Assembly (NCBI GenBank): GCA_002344125.1
Contig: DDTQ01000011.1
Location: 1,124,624 to 1,188,623, forward strand
Length of the DNA stretch: 64,000 nt
Reading direction: 5' to 3'
Origin: Ignavibacteria bacterium UBA2360
Lineage (GTDB): Bacteria; Bacteroidota; Ignavibacteria; Tepidaquicellales; OLB5
Part shown: piece by piece, positions 1 through 8,708 of the stretch
Layout of the letters: each line of letters begins with the position of its first letter
Numbering within the stretch: the first letter of the stretch is position 1
Program-made: the position numbers and the translations under genes
The notes under the pieces: model-generated
What the model was told of the DNA's origin: nothing
The model's database searches: none
The model's input: the letters and a program-made list of their open reading frames with translations, nothing else

Positions 1-531
1 CAGTCAGCCAATAATTCATATATTAAAAAACCTGAAGAAAACAGAATACTTCTGGCTTCTGAGTTGACTTCAGCATTATTCACAAAGTCATCTAAAGATT
101 TCAGGAACAAATTCATCTTTTCTGTGCAGCCGTATGTTGTGACTTCTGTTTCATTCAAATCAACGGATTCAAATAAAGTCGATTTTACCGTTGCCAAGGA
201 TACATCGGGTAAATGGAGTATCGCAGGAGATTCCGTTTCTTCTTCTGTTATGGAAGGTTTTTTGAACCTAATGGCAAACTTCAACACAGATGATTTCAAA
301 GATACCGTAATTACTGAATTCCCGGTACCAACATACACAATCACTGTTAATACAACGGGTCAGCCGACAGTTATTAATTTGTATAAAGAACCATTAACCG
401 ATCCAAACGGAGTAGCTTCATATATAACCCAGGTGAGCGGTAATAACCAGTTATTCAAACTTTTCGCTGCGCTTGCATCTCAGCTTATGAAAAAAAGATC
501 AGATTTTGTACCGCCTAAACCAACAAAATAG
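1..531 (+). CDS. C-terminal part of a DUF4340-like protein (5' end outside window)
   Basis: The reading frame is open from the first base and ends in TAG at 529-531, so the gene starts before the window; an internal TTG at 64 is not needed as a start. The visible 176 residues alternate short beta-type segments with a conserved Gly-Lys-Trp-Ser-Ile turn and a Tyr-Thr-Ile-x-Val strand, the pattern of the DUF4340 repeat found in proteins beside gliding/ABC-type exporter genes of Bacteroidota. No catalytic motif is visible. The end is Lys/Pro-rich. It is followed at once by a bidirectional terminator, so it is the last gene of its operon. The family call rests on sequence pattern only; function is unknown. 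Confidence 0.6.
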   Translation, partial: QSANNSYIKKPEENRILLASELTSALFTKSSKDFRNKFIFSVQPYVVTSVSFKSTDSNKVDFTVAKDTSGKWSIAGDSVSSSVMEGFLNLMANFNTDDFKDTVITEFPVPTYTITVNTTGQPTVINLYKEPLTDPNGVASYITQVSGNNQLFKLFAALASQLMKKRSDFVPPKPTK

Positions 532-552
532 AAAAAGTTTTTTGTTAGATGA

Positions 553-591
553 ATAAAAAAAGACCTGTCAAAAAAGACAGGTCTTTTTTTT
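553..591. terminator. Bidirectional intrinsic terminator
   Basis: A perfect 9-bp stem (AGACCTGTC at 561-569, GACAGGTCT at 576-584) with a 6-nt A loop is followed by a T run (585-591) and preceded by an A run (from 554). It therefore works on both strands and separates the convergent genes ending at 531 and 610. Confidence 0.9.
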
Positions 592-609
592 ACGGAAATA
601 ATCTTAAAA

Positions 610-3045
610 CTATGCTTTCTGCTTAGTAAATGTAAGCAGTGCCGCAAAGGCGGCTATATAACAAACGGCTCCTGTCCAATAAGAAGCTGATATACCGTAA
701 TTCATAGCAATTATTATCGAAAGTACCGTCGCAAGTACGCTCATGACCCCGTTTATACCCCACAACCATGGAGTTATTCCTGGAGCTTTTTCACCAGCCA
801 TTTTCATGCCAATGGGGAAGGCCATCCCAAGGAAAAAACCCATTGGGAAGAGTGTCAACACTGAAACTAAAATCCTGATCTCAGTTGAAGATACACTGAA
901 CATATCAATAACATATGGTGTAACCAATCCGAAGACTATCATAGTTATTAATAGACCCATAAACCTGAATTTACTCTTTGCGGCAGCGCCGGGCTTATCA
1001 GCCCCGCTGAAATAACTGCCGATGCCGCTGGAAAGAAGCATAGTAAACAGCGCAGCTGCCAGACTGAATGTGGGGTGGCCCAGGAAGATATTGAGTCTTT
1101 GTATCTGCGAAATTTCTATCAGCATGAAGCCCAAACCTAATCCGGTAAAATAAATAAAGAAAGATGATGTTCCCTTCAATTTTATTTTCTTTGCGGTCAG
1201 TTTCAGCGGTACTATTATGCATAAAAGCGATAGAAACGCCATTGTGCCTGCCAGGGTTAAGAGTATAAATATTGCTTTGGCATTGAATCCCATATCCCAC
1301 ATGTTCCACATTTGTGTATTGGGCAGGTCTGTGAAATTCATGTAGTGGAAAAAGAACGGCTTATCATCAGTGGGTGATGTGATATCAAGCGGGAAGTTCC
1401 GGTTCAATTCATCACGCTTATCCGAAGAAGTTAATTTTGCAAATACCGAATCAGTATTGTTTTCAGGTGAAACAATATCCTCAAATTCAAATGCCTTACA
1501 TAGGCTATCTACCATTTTAATATCATTGCCGCTGAAGGGGGAGTTACTGATAAGCAGTGTGCCTGTTCCGCTTCTATCCTGAAGGCGCTCCTGCTGCTGG
1601 CACTTTATCAGCATTACATGGCTGCGTATATCTTTTATACCTGATTCCTGCAGGGCATCGGCGGTAATGTTCATCAGCCTGTAATGTTCAATAGGCTTGG
1701 CGCGGTAAAACCGCGTGACCGTCAGGATTCCGTTGGGTTTCAGTCTGCTTAAGAAAAGCTTCCAGGTTTCTTTGGTATATAGAGCGTTTTCCGTTAACAC
1801 AAATGCACCTGAAGCCGCCGCGGACCAGTTATCAATTACTGATACCTGTATTATATCAAATTTCCGCGCGCTATCCATACGCTGGATATAACTTCTGGCT
1901 TCATCACCCACAAACTCAACATTCGGGTATTTATCCAAATGCCCCGTGAAATCACCGAAGTCGTTATTTATAGCACTTATCATATCCTTGTTAATTTCTA
2001 TACCAAGAATTTTCTTCTGCCCGAAAGCAAGCGAGGAGAGCACATCCCTGCCTGCGCCGCTGCCAATTATCATAATATCGCTGTTAGGCCGCAGGTACTG
2101 CGCCAGATTTGATACATCATATTTCAAATGCGAAAGCTCTGAAGTATCTCCGTTGAAGTGAGAAAGTACGGTTGTGGAGTGCGCGTCAATATTCAGCATT
2201 AACTGCCTTATCTTGCGTGAGCGGTCATACTTGTTGCTCAAGCCCCAGCCGAATGGTGTTTCGTACTTGGTGGAGTCGCCATCAATGCTGACCCTGCTGA
2301 ATGAATTCCACTTCTCATACAGCGGTTTTTCTGACCATTCGCCGCGTACCCAGAATAACCTGAGCAGGGGCTCGTGTTTCTGTACTAGTACAGTATGAAA
2401 AATTGAAAATACAAGTATTACCAGGGCAAATACAGCAATACCTTTACCCATTGAAGATTTGATTTCGGAATTTCTGCTGAAAACATAAGCCGCTGCTGCT
2501 GAGATCAGTGCAGTTATGAAAACTCCTGTCGGTCCCCCGGATACATTAAGGACCACTACAACAAGTATGCAGCCCAGTGATGCCCCGATCAGATCAGCGG
2601 CATAGAGTTTGTTTACCTGGGCCGGGAAGCGTGTCAAAAGAAGCGAAATACATAATCCGCTGAATACGAACGGCACGGAAATTTCAGCATATGTAAATGC
2701 TGTTACTGCCATTCCCAATAAAGACATTCCGTGAATAAACGGTATAAAAAGGTGTATAAGGAAACTAAGTAATGTTGCTATACTGAAGTAAAGCGCCTGG
2801 CGGGTTAGAATTATATTTATTTTAGCTTGTGGAAATTTATGCGGGAAGATGTAAACTATTATTGCACCTACTGTCATACCGAACATTGCCAGCGATACAG
2901 CCATAAACGCAAAATGATAGCCCATGGTAACGCTGAATATTCGTGTTAACAGTATTTCATACATTAAGGTCGAAAGCGCCACAAGAAAGATACCTATATA
3001 TGTATTTCTTGAGACTGATGCAGTATTTTGGGCTGAATTCATCAA
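610..3045 (-). CDS. Membrane-embedded spermidine-synthase-like methyltransferase
   Basis: An 811-residue protein in three parts. Residues 1-225 hold several membrane spans starting with a Leu-Met-Tyr-Glu-Ile-Leu-Leu-Thr-Arg segment typical of fused MFS/spermidine-synthase-like proteins. Residues about 320-480 form a Rossmann methyltransferase-like domain, with the nucleotide loop GSGAGRD near 327 and an acidic residue in GIEINKDM near 350. Residues 590-811 are another set of spans, including the conserved GLGFMLIEISQIQRL stretch. Known relatives are annotated as spermidine synthase-like membrane proteins; their substrate is generally unknown, so aminopropyl transfer should not be assumed. It stands alone on the minus strand between two terminators. 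ATG start at 3045; no clear Shine-Dalgarno. Confidence 0.8.
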   Translation of the reverse strand: MMNSAQNTASVSRNTYIGIFLVALSTLMYEILLTRIFSVTMGYHFAFMAVSLAMFGMTVGAIIVYIFPHKFPQAKINIILTRQALYFSIATLLSFLIHLFIPFIHGMSLLGMAVTAFTYAEISVPFVFSGLCISLLLTRFPAQVNKLYAADLIGASLGCILVVVVLNVSGGPTGVFITALISAAAAYVFSRNSEIKSSMGKGIAVFALVILVFSIFHTVLVQKHEPLLRLFWVRGEWSEKPLYEKWNSFSRVSIDGDSTKYETPFGWGLSNKYDRSRKIRQLMLNIDAHSTTVLSHFNGDTSELSHLKYDVSNLAQYLRPNSDIMIIGSGAGRDVLSSLAFGQKKILGIEINKDMISAINNDFGDFTGHLDKYPNVEFVGDEARSYIQRMDSARKFDIIQVSVIDNWSAAASGAFVLTENALYTKETWKLFLSRLKPNGILTVTRFYRAKPIEHYRLMNITADALQESGIKDIRSHVMLIKCQQQERLQDRSGTGTLLISNSPFSGNDIKMVDSLCKAFEFEDIVSPENNTDSVFAKLTSSDKRDELNRNFPLDITSPTDDKPFFFHYMNFTDLPNTQMWNMWDMGFNAKAIFILLTLAGTMAFLSLLCIIVPLKLTAKKIKLKGTSSFFIYFTGLGLGFMLIEISQIQRLNIFLGHPTFSLAAALFTMLLSSGIGSYFSGADKPGAAAKSKFRFMGLLITMIVFGLVTPYVIDMFSVSSTEIRILVSVLTLFPMGFFLGMAFPIGMKMAGEKAPGITPWLWGINGVMSVLATVLSIIIAMNYGISASYWTGAVCYIAAFAALLTFTKQKA

Positions 3046-3119
3046 TTTTTCGTAGTTTTAAAGCCCAAAATATAACGGAGTTATATCAATTTAAATGTAA
3101 AAATTTATGAAACCAATGT

Positions 3120-3159
3120 TTGTGTTAAAAATGTGGTGTCAGGAATATACCTGACACCA
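3120..3159 (-). terminator. Terminator of the T9SS cargo operon
   Basis: A 10-bp stem (TGGTGTCAGG at 3134-3143 with its complement at 3150-3159) closes a 6-nt loop. Read on the minus strand it is followed within 4 nt by a run of five T. It lies 29 nt after the stop of the last gene of the five-gene minus-strand array and before the unrelated gene starting at 3045. Confidence 0.75.
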
Positions 3160-3187
3160 TTCAGGTTGATGAAACAAATCGTAAAAT

Positions 3188-4909
3188 TCATTTTACCAAC
3201 ACCATCTTTTTTGTTTGGGTAAATTCATTTGTAATTAGTGTATAAAAATATACACCGCTTGGCAGATTTTCGGCGTTCCAGTTTATTTCATAAATGCCTG
3301 GTTTGAGCTCTCCCTTTACCAGCACGGCTATTTCTTTGCCAAGGACATCGTAAATTTTAAGTAACACACCCCGTCCTGCGGACACCCCTCTCGAGAGGGG
3401 AATCGAAAATCTTATTTTTGTGATGGGGTTAAACGGATTTGGGTAATTCTGTGCCAGCTCAAATTTCTGGGGAATTTCAGTGCTTATCGGTTCAATACCA
3501 ATGGGTATACAGGTTCTGAAATCGTTGTAATAGTATTTTAAGGCTGAATCTGATAATGATTGCAGCGCGCATACATTCTGTAAATTATTTCCGCCCTCGC
3601 GGGTTATCAGATAGCTAATTACAACAATTTGTGTATCTCCTGAATTCATTGTTATCTGACCCATGTTTGAAATGCATCGTTTATCACCAGGCAGAGTATC
3701 ATACCAACCTGTTCTGGAACATGCATTACCTGAATATCTAAAGCTGGTAGGCTGATTAGTGACCCAATTGATCACATTATTTCCGCAGCCATCTTTTCCT
3801 CTCATAAAATTGTAAGCATTAATTGCCTGGTCGGGATCACCAAAACATTCATTAGCTCCACCCAAAAATCCGTTGAATCCTGACATACCTGTCATTTTAT
3901 AGCCAATTAATGTATCGTATGGCAGCTTTGCAGTATCAGAATTGCTTCCGGTAAATTTTACCGGCGATTGTAAAAAACGTGTACCTATAGCAGGAGGGTT
4001 AGTGCCATATTGATTGTCAATATTATCCTGATTATATAAAAAGCTCAGGTTTCTTGAACTATCACACCCATAACTATCATCTCCCGCATCACCCAGATCA
4101 TGATCATTCAAATTTGATATCCAGGTGCTATCCCAAACTTGTGAGCTTTTGTTGATAATCTTGTATTTGATGAAATACATATCTCTGAGCGGAAAACAAT
4201 TGAAATTAAAAACCAACTGGTGTATTTCAGCGCCCAAAGGCAGTGTGCCTCCGGGTAAACTTAACTCTGACCTGTGAATTGTATCTTTGCAATCAGTATA
4301 ATCCATAAAAACCATAAAAAGCAATTCTTCTGGTCTTGCTGTCATACCATTTCCTATACCGGGTCTGTCACCGTTCCAATCAGGCTGATAGCCGGGTATT
4401 CCGTTGACTTCAACATATGGTGCGCCTTTTTGCACAGGCCAGCTTGCCCAAGAATCATAATTAAATGTATACTGCCTTCCACCCGCATTTTTATATCGTG
4501 TACCTCCGTTGAATAACGAAGGATCAGTTAACTGGACATAATACCCCCGCCATGAAGGATCAGTGCATACTGATGATGGGGGAACCTGACCTACTACGGG
4601 AATATTCCCCGGAGAGTAATGAGAATTAAACATAGAAGCAGCAAGTCTAAGTTCGCGTTGGGGACCCACTTTTGCACCAATAAAGAGACCCGAAGCAAAT
4701 ACTGCGGTCATTCTTGAAGGAGCATTTGCCGGCCAAATGAAACCTGCTTCTCCATTTATAAATGTAAATTTATCATAATTGAAGTAGCCATCGGTTCTGA
4801 ATACTGCATTGATATTGTTGCCCTGCATAAAAATGCTTTGAGTGGGTGCAAGTGACTGAGCATTTACGCAATAGCTTACAGTCATTAAAAGTAATATTAT
4901 CTTTTTCAT
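3188..4909 (-). CDS. T9SS-sorted secreted protein, type A paralogue 1
   Basis: 573 residues: a signal peptide (1-18, cleavage probably after Asn-Ala-Gln), a large passenger domain, and a C-terminal T9SS type A sorting tail (about 480-573) with NYPNPFNP and a final Lys-Lys-Met-Val-Leu-Val-Lys. The passenger belongs to no family I can name. It carries an Asp-rich loop (D-x-D-L-G-D-A-x-D-D, then G-C-D) that resembles a Ca2+-binding loop, a conserved GYFNYDK motif near the N-terminus and several Cys. The two other type A genes in this array are close paralogues over their whole length. Its ATG overlaps the TGA of the upstream type B gene by 4 nt, so translation is probably coupled. A palindromic insert lies in the tail (3363-3402). 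Export and cell-surface anchoring are inferred from the tail; the activity is unknown. Confidence 0.85.
   Translation of the reverse strand: MKKIILLLMTVSYCVNAQSLAPTQSIFMQGNNINAVFRTDGYFNYDKFTFINGEAGFIWPANAPSRMTAVFASGLFIGAKVGPQRELRLAASMFNSHYSPGNIPVVGQVPPSSVCTDPSWRGYYVQLTDPSLFNGGTRYKNAGGRQYTFNYDSWASWPVQKGAPYVEVNGIPGYQPDWNGDRPGIGNGMTARPEELLFMVFMDYTDCKDTIHRSELSLPGGTLPLGAEIHQLVFNFNCFPLRDMYFIKYKIINKSSQVWDSTWISNLNDHDLGDAGDDSYGCDSSRNLSFLYNQDNIDNQYGTNPPAIGTRFLQSPVKFTGSNSDTAKLPYDTLIGYKMTGMSGFNGFLGGANECFGDPDQAINAYNFMRGKDGCGNNVINWVTNQPTSFRYSGNACSRTGWYDTLPGDKRCISNMGQITMNSGDTQIVVISYLITREGGNNLQNVCALQSLSDSALKYYYNDFRTCIPIGIEPISTEIPQKFELAQNYPNPFNPITKIRFSIPLSRGVSAGRGVLLKIYDVLGKEIAVLVKGELKPGIYEINWNAENLPSGVYFYTLITNEFTQTKKMVLVK
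3363..3402 (-). repeat. Palindromic coding insert in T9SS tail, copy 1
   Basis: On the coding strand the element starts with the perfect 16-bp palindrome CCCCTCTCGAGAGGGG (3385-3400), then a small GTCC/GGAC hairpin, then GGGGTGTGTT. It is read in frame as LSRGVSAGRG between the SIP and VLLKIYD strands of the sorting tail. Tails without it (17977-19008 and 59260-62277) have only about four residues there. Confidence 0.75.
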
Positions 4910-6993
4910 TTTACCACCACCATCTTTTTTGTTTGGGTAAATTCATTTGTAACGAGTGAATAAAAATATACACCGCTTGGCAGATTTTCGGCGTTCCAGT
5001 CAATTTCGTACAAGCCGGGCTTGAGCTCTTCGTTAACCAGTACGGCTGTTTCTTTGCCAAGTATATCGTAAATCTTCAGTGAGACGACCCGCCGGGTCGT
5101 CTCTGCAAAAGCGGGAATACTGAATCGAATTTTCGTAACCGGATTAAACGGGTTTGGATAATTTTGATTTAAATAGAATTGCTTCGGGACTTCGGAAGAT
5201 ATTTGTGTAACTCCGATTCCGCCTGATATTGTTCTTATTATTCCGCCAAAGTTACCCGCAGCCCAGCCATAGTCTGAATTCAGAAAATATAAAGATAAAA
5301 CCGGGATACCGGTACCCGGTTGAATTACCCAGTTTGTTCCGCTGTTTGTCGTCCTTCTTACAGCGCTCCCATTGCTAGACCAACCGGTTTCAGAATTAAT
5401 AAAATACATACTGAAGTTTAAACCGCTTCCCAGAGATGTAGTGCTCCAGATTTCGCCAAGATCTGTACTTTTATTTAAGTATGTTACATTGTTTACACGA
5501 CTCAACGCAAAAGTGTTATTACCTGCATATTGAACCTGAACCGCAGGACTGTTAATTACCTGGTACCAGGTGGTTCCGGAATTAGTTGTTTTGAAAAGTT
5601 TCCTGCTGCTGATAAATCCTGTATTATTGTTTAAAAAGTATATATGGTTAATCGTTGTATCCTGAAAACTTGTCTTTATCCAGTTATTTCCACCATTTGT
5701 AGTTGTCAGGTAAACTCCTTTTACACCCGCAGCCCAGCCGGTCATAGTATTGATAAATTGTATGGTGTTTAAATGTGAAGAATCTCTGTATTGATTTATC
5801 CAGGTTTCCCCGGCGTTCGTTGTTTTGTATATAATTCCCTGGAAAGAACCATTCCCGCCGCAAACATACCCGCTATTATTATCTGTGAATACAACAGACT
5901 TCAGTTTATTAGTCTCATTAAAACCTGTATGTTTCCAGTTTGAACCTCCGTTTGTTGATTTTATGAGCACACCTTTATCACCGCATGCAAAACCTGTCAT
6001 TTGGTTTATAAAATACAAAGAATTCAGGTTTTCTTGCGTGATATAATTCCGGATTATCTCATTCCAGCTTGCGCCTGAATTGGTCGAATTCAATATCATA
6101 CTGCTATCAGCGGCGACCCAGATGGTTCCGCCCGGGGTAATAGAAGAACCAAAGACAGAAGGATTTAACCCGTTCGTACTCATACGTGTCCATTCAATAC
6201 CGTTGTTAAATGTAGTAAATACATCATTTGCTTGGCCGAATGCAAAACCCCTGCCCTGTGAATTAAAATTTATGCTTGAAATTAAAGATGAATTTACATA
6301 AGATAGTATCCAGTTTTGACCATTATTTGAACTTCTGTAAATATTTACACCACCCCCGCTGATAAATACATTTTGTGCGTCTTTGTATATTGAATGTTTG
6401 AAAAAACCCTGGTACGGATCGGTAAACACACTCCATGAAGTTCCTCCATCTGTTGACGAAAGTATTTTCCCCCAATCACCGGCACATATCCCGTTATTAA
6501 TATTATAGAAAGAAATAGTTCTTAAGTTTTCTGATACGCCTGAAATACAGCTAACCCAGTTTGCCCCTCCATTTGTGGTTCTCTTTAGCATTCCGTCATT
6601 GCCGCATACCCATCCGTTAACAGAATTTATAAAACTTAATGATGAAGGTTCAGAAATGGTAGTATCAATTAAATTCCAGTTTATTCCGCCGTTTGAAGTA
6701 TAGTTTACTCTTTTGTTACCTAATGCCCAGATAATGTTTTCATTATAAACAAAATAGCAGGTTATAGGGCTAACCTGTCCGGGAATCATGAGCTGGTTCC
6801 AGGTTTGTGAGGAATTGGTGGTTTTCAACAGTCCGGAATTTGTCAAGGTGTAGCCGGTTTGATCATTTAAAAATACTATATCTTTGTAAACAGGAAAGGG
6901 AGGCAGATTACTGGAGTACACTACCTGCCAGCCGCTTTGGGAGAAAACATTGTTGGATATTAGAAATACTAAGAGTATAATTATCTTTTTCAT
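4906..6993 (-). CDS. T9SS-sorted double beta-propeller (Ycf48/BNR-like), type B paralogue 1
   Basis: 695 residues: signal peptide (1-18), then 14 repeats of about 40-45 residues with the pattern F-x-N-x-x-T-G-[WY]-x-x-G...KTTN-[GS]-G-x-x-W, and a T9SS sorting tail (last 85 residues) with NYPNPFNP. The repeat is the Ycf48/BNR/sortilin-type propeller blade; fourteen blades would fit two seven-bladed propellers, which is my inference from the count. Propellers of this kind bind partners or glycans; no catalytic residues are evident. It is sandwiched between type A genes with ATGA overlaps on both sides. Its tail loop contains a near-perfect inverted repeat (5081-5103). Surface localisation is inferred from the tail. 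Confidence 0.88.
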   Translation of the reverse strand: MKKIIILLVFLISNNVFSQSGWQVVYSSNLPPFPVYKDIVFLNDQTGYTLTNSGLLKTTNSSQTWNQLMIPGQVSPITCYFVYNENIIWALGNKRVNYTSNGGINWNLIDTTISEPSSLSFINSVNGWVCGNDGMLKRTTNGGANWVSCISGVSENLRTISFYNINNGICAGDWGKILSSTDGGTSWSVFTDPYQGFFKHSIYKDAQNVFISGGGVNIYRSSNNGQNWILSYVNSSLISSINFNSQGRGFAFGQANDVFTTFNNGIEWTRMSTNGLNPSVFGSSITPGGTIWVAADSSMILNSTNSGASWNEIIRNYITQENLNSLYFINQMTGFACGDKGVLIKSTNGGSNWKHTGFNETNKLKSVVFTDNNSGYVCGGNGSFQGIIYKTTNAGETWINQYRDSSHLNTIQFINTMTGWAAGVKGVYLTTTNGGNNWIKTSFQDTTINHIYFLNNNTGFISSRKLFKTTNSGTTWYQVINSPAVQVQYAGNNTFALSRVNNVTYLNKSTDLGEIWSTTSLGSGLNFSMYFINSETGWSSNGSAVRRTTNSGTNWVIQPGTGIPVLSLYFLNSDYGWAAGNFGGIIRTISGGIGVTQISSEVPKQFYLNQNYPNPFNPVTKIRFSIPAFAETTRRVVSLKIYDILGKETAVLVNEELKPGLYEIDWNAENLPSGVYFYSLVTNEFTQTKKMVVVK
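5081..5115 (-). repeat. REP-like palindrome inside T9SS tail of type B gene
   Basis: An 11-bp inverted repeat (GAGACGACCCG at 5081-5091 and its complement at 5093-5103) with a one-base centre lies next to a CCCGCTTTTGC arm. It is translated as AFAETTRRV at the same loop of the sorting tail that holds the different palindrome in type A genes. The equivalent stretch in the other type B gene (about 8885-8920) has the same length but has lost the symmetry. Confidence 0.7.
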
Positions 6994-8708
6994 TTTACCA
7001 CCACCATCTTTTTTGTTTGGGTAAATTCATTTGTAATTAGTGTATAAAAATATACGCCGCTTGGCAGATTTTCGGAGTTCCAGTTTATTTCATATATGCC
7101 GGGTTTAAGTTGTTCGTTAACAAGTACGGCTATTTCTTTGCCGAGGACATCGTAAATCTTAAGTAACACACCCCGTCCGGCTACGCCGTCCACCCCTCTC
7201 GAGAGGGGAATGCTGAATTTTATCTTTGTTACAGGGTTAAACGGATTCGGGTAATTCTGTGCAAGCTCAAATTTCTGGGGAATTTCAGTGCTTATCGGTT
7301 CAATGCCAATTGGTGTACAAGTACGGAAATCATTGAAATAATTTGCTAAGGCGGAATCCGAAAGTTTTTGTAATGCACAGACATTTTGAAGGTTATTCCC
7401 GCCATCGCGGGTAATCATGAAGCTTGTTATTACAATTTGTGTATCACCTGAATTCATAACAAAGGGACCCGAGCCGATGAAGTTCTTCTTATCACCCGGT
7501 AAGCTGTCATACCACCCTGTTCTTTGGCAGGCATTACCGCTAAACCTGAATTTTGAGGGTTGACCTGTTATCCAGTTTATCATCGGCTGCCCGCATTCAT
7601 TTAAACCAGTCAGATAGTAGTATGCTGAAGTATCTTTATCGGGATCACCGTAACAGCCACTATTTTTAAAGGAATTATGAGTAGTCATTCCAATGTGTTT
7701 ATAGCCTGTTAATGTATCGTATGGGAGCTTTGCAGTATCGGTGTTTGATCCGGTAAATCTTAAAGGACTCTGCAACAGCCTTATTCCAACTGCAGGTGGA
7801 TTTGTTCCGTATGAATAATCGTTGTTATCATGGTTATACATAAAACCTAAATTCCTTGTTGTATCGCAGCCGCTGGCGTCATCAGCGGCATCACCAAGAT
7901 CGGAATCGCTGCAAATGCCTGCAAATGTGCTATCCCAAACCAATGAACTTTTATTTATTATAATGTATTTAACAAAATACATATCACTCAATGGGAAACA
8001 GTTGAAATTGAAGACTATTTGCTGGATCTCAACTCCCAATGGCTTCGAACCGCCCGGCAAACCTGCTTCACTTGTATGAATTGAATCAGTGCAGTTTGTG
8101 TAATCCATATACACCATAAATAGGATTTCTTCGGGCCGGGCGGTCATTCCGTTTCCAATGCCGGGTCTGTCGCCATCCCAGGCGGGCTGGTAACCGGGTA
8201 TTCCGTTGACTTCCACATAAGGCGCGCCCTTCTCTACAGGCCAACTTGCCCATGAATCATAATTAAATGTGTATTGACTGCCGCCGGCCATTTTATATCT
8301 TGTGCCGCCATTAAATAGCGATGGGTCATTCAAGTGAACATAATATCCCCGCCAGGAAGGATCTGTACAAACTGATGATGGCGGTATCTGCCCAATAACA
8401 GGAATATTACCGGGGGAATAATGTGTATTATATGTTGATGCAGCAAGCCTTAGTTCACGTTGAGGACCCGCTTTTGCACCGATCCAGATACCAGTAGCAA
8501 AAATGGCGGTCATTCTTTGCGGCGAAGTTACCGGCCATATGAAACCTGCATCGCCATTTGCAAAGGTAATTTTGTCATAGTTAAAGTATCCATCGGTTCT
8601 GAATACCGCATTGATATTGTTGCCCTGCATAAAAATGTTCTGTACCGGAACAAGTGATTGACTATAAACAGTACAGCTAATAGCAATAAATAAAATTAAA
8701 GTTTTCAT
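6990..8708 (-). CDS. T9SS-sorted secreted protein, type A paralogue 2
   Basis: 572 residues with a signal peptide (1-16, ending in Val-Tyr-Ser), the same unrecognised passenger domain as the genes at 3188-4909 and 10795-12540, and a T9SS type A tail. The Asp-rich loop here reads D-S-D-L-G-D-A-A-D-D followed by G-C-D. The passengers are largely alignable without gaps, but the region before the second Cys cluster (around residues 330-400) varies between copies. It overlaps its neighbours by ATGA at both ends. The tail holds the 42-nt palindromic insert (7167-7208), identical in sequence to the one in the third copy. Function unknown; surface exposure is inferred. Confidence 0.85.
   Translation of the reverse strand: MKTLILFIAISCTVYSQSLVPVQNIFMQGNNINAVFRTDGYFNYDKITFANGDAGFIWPVTSPQRMTAIFATGIWIGAKAGPQRELRLAASTYNTHYSPGNIPVIGQIPPSSVCTDPSWRGYYVHLNDPSLFNGGTRYKMAGGSQYTFNYDSWASWPVEKGAPYVEVNGIPGYQPAWDGDRPGIGNGMTARPEEILFMVYMDYTNCTDSIHTSEAGLPGGSKPLGVEIQQIVFNFNCFPLSDMYFVKYIIINKSSLVWDSTFAGICSDSDLGDAADDASGCDTTRNLGFMYNHDNNDYSYGTNPPAVGIRLLQSPLRFTGSNTDTAKLPYDTLTGYKHIGMTTHNSFKNSGCYGDPDKDTSAYYYLTGLNECGQPMINWITGQPSKFRFSGNACQRTGWYDSLPGDKKNFIGSGPFVMNSGDTQIVITSFMITRDGGNNLQNVCALQKLSDSALANYFNDFRTCTPIGIEPISTEIPQKFELAQNYPNPFNPVTKIKFSIPLSRGVDGVAGRGVLLKIYDVLGKEIAVLVNEQLKPGIYEINWNSENLPSGVYFYTLITNEFTQTKKMVVVK
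7167..7208 (-). repeat. Palindromic coding insert in T9SS tail, copy 2
   Basis: It contains CCCCTCTCGAGAGGGG (7193-7208) plus an inner hairpin with GGACGGC and GCCGTCC-type arms, ending in GGGGTGTG on the coding strand. It is translated as LSRGVDGVAGRG. The sequence is the same as at 10971-11013, while copy 1 has a shorter inner hairpin. Confidence 0.75.
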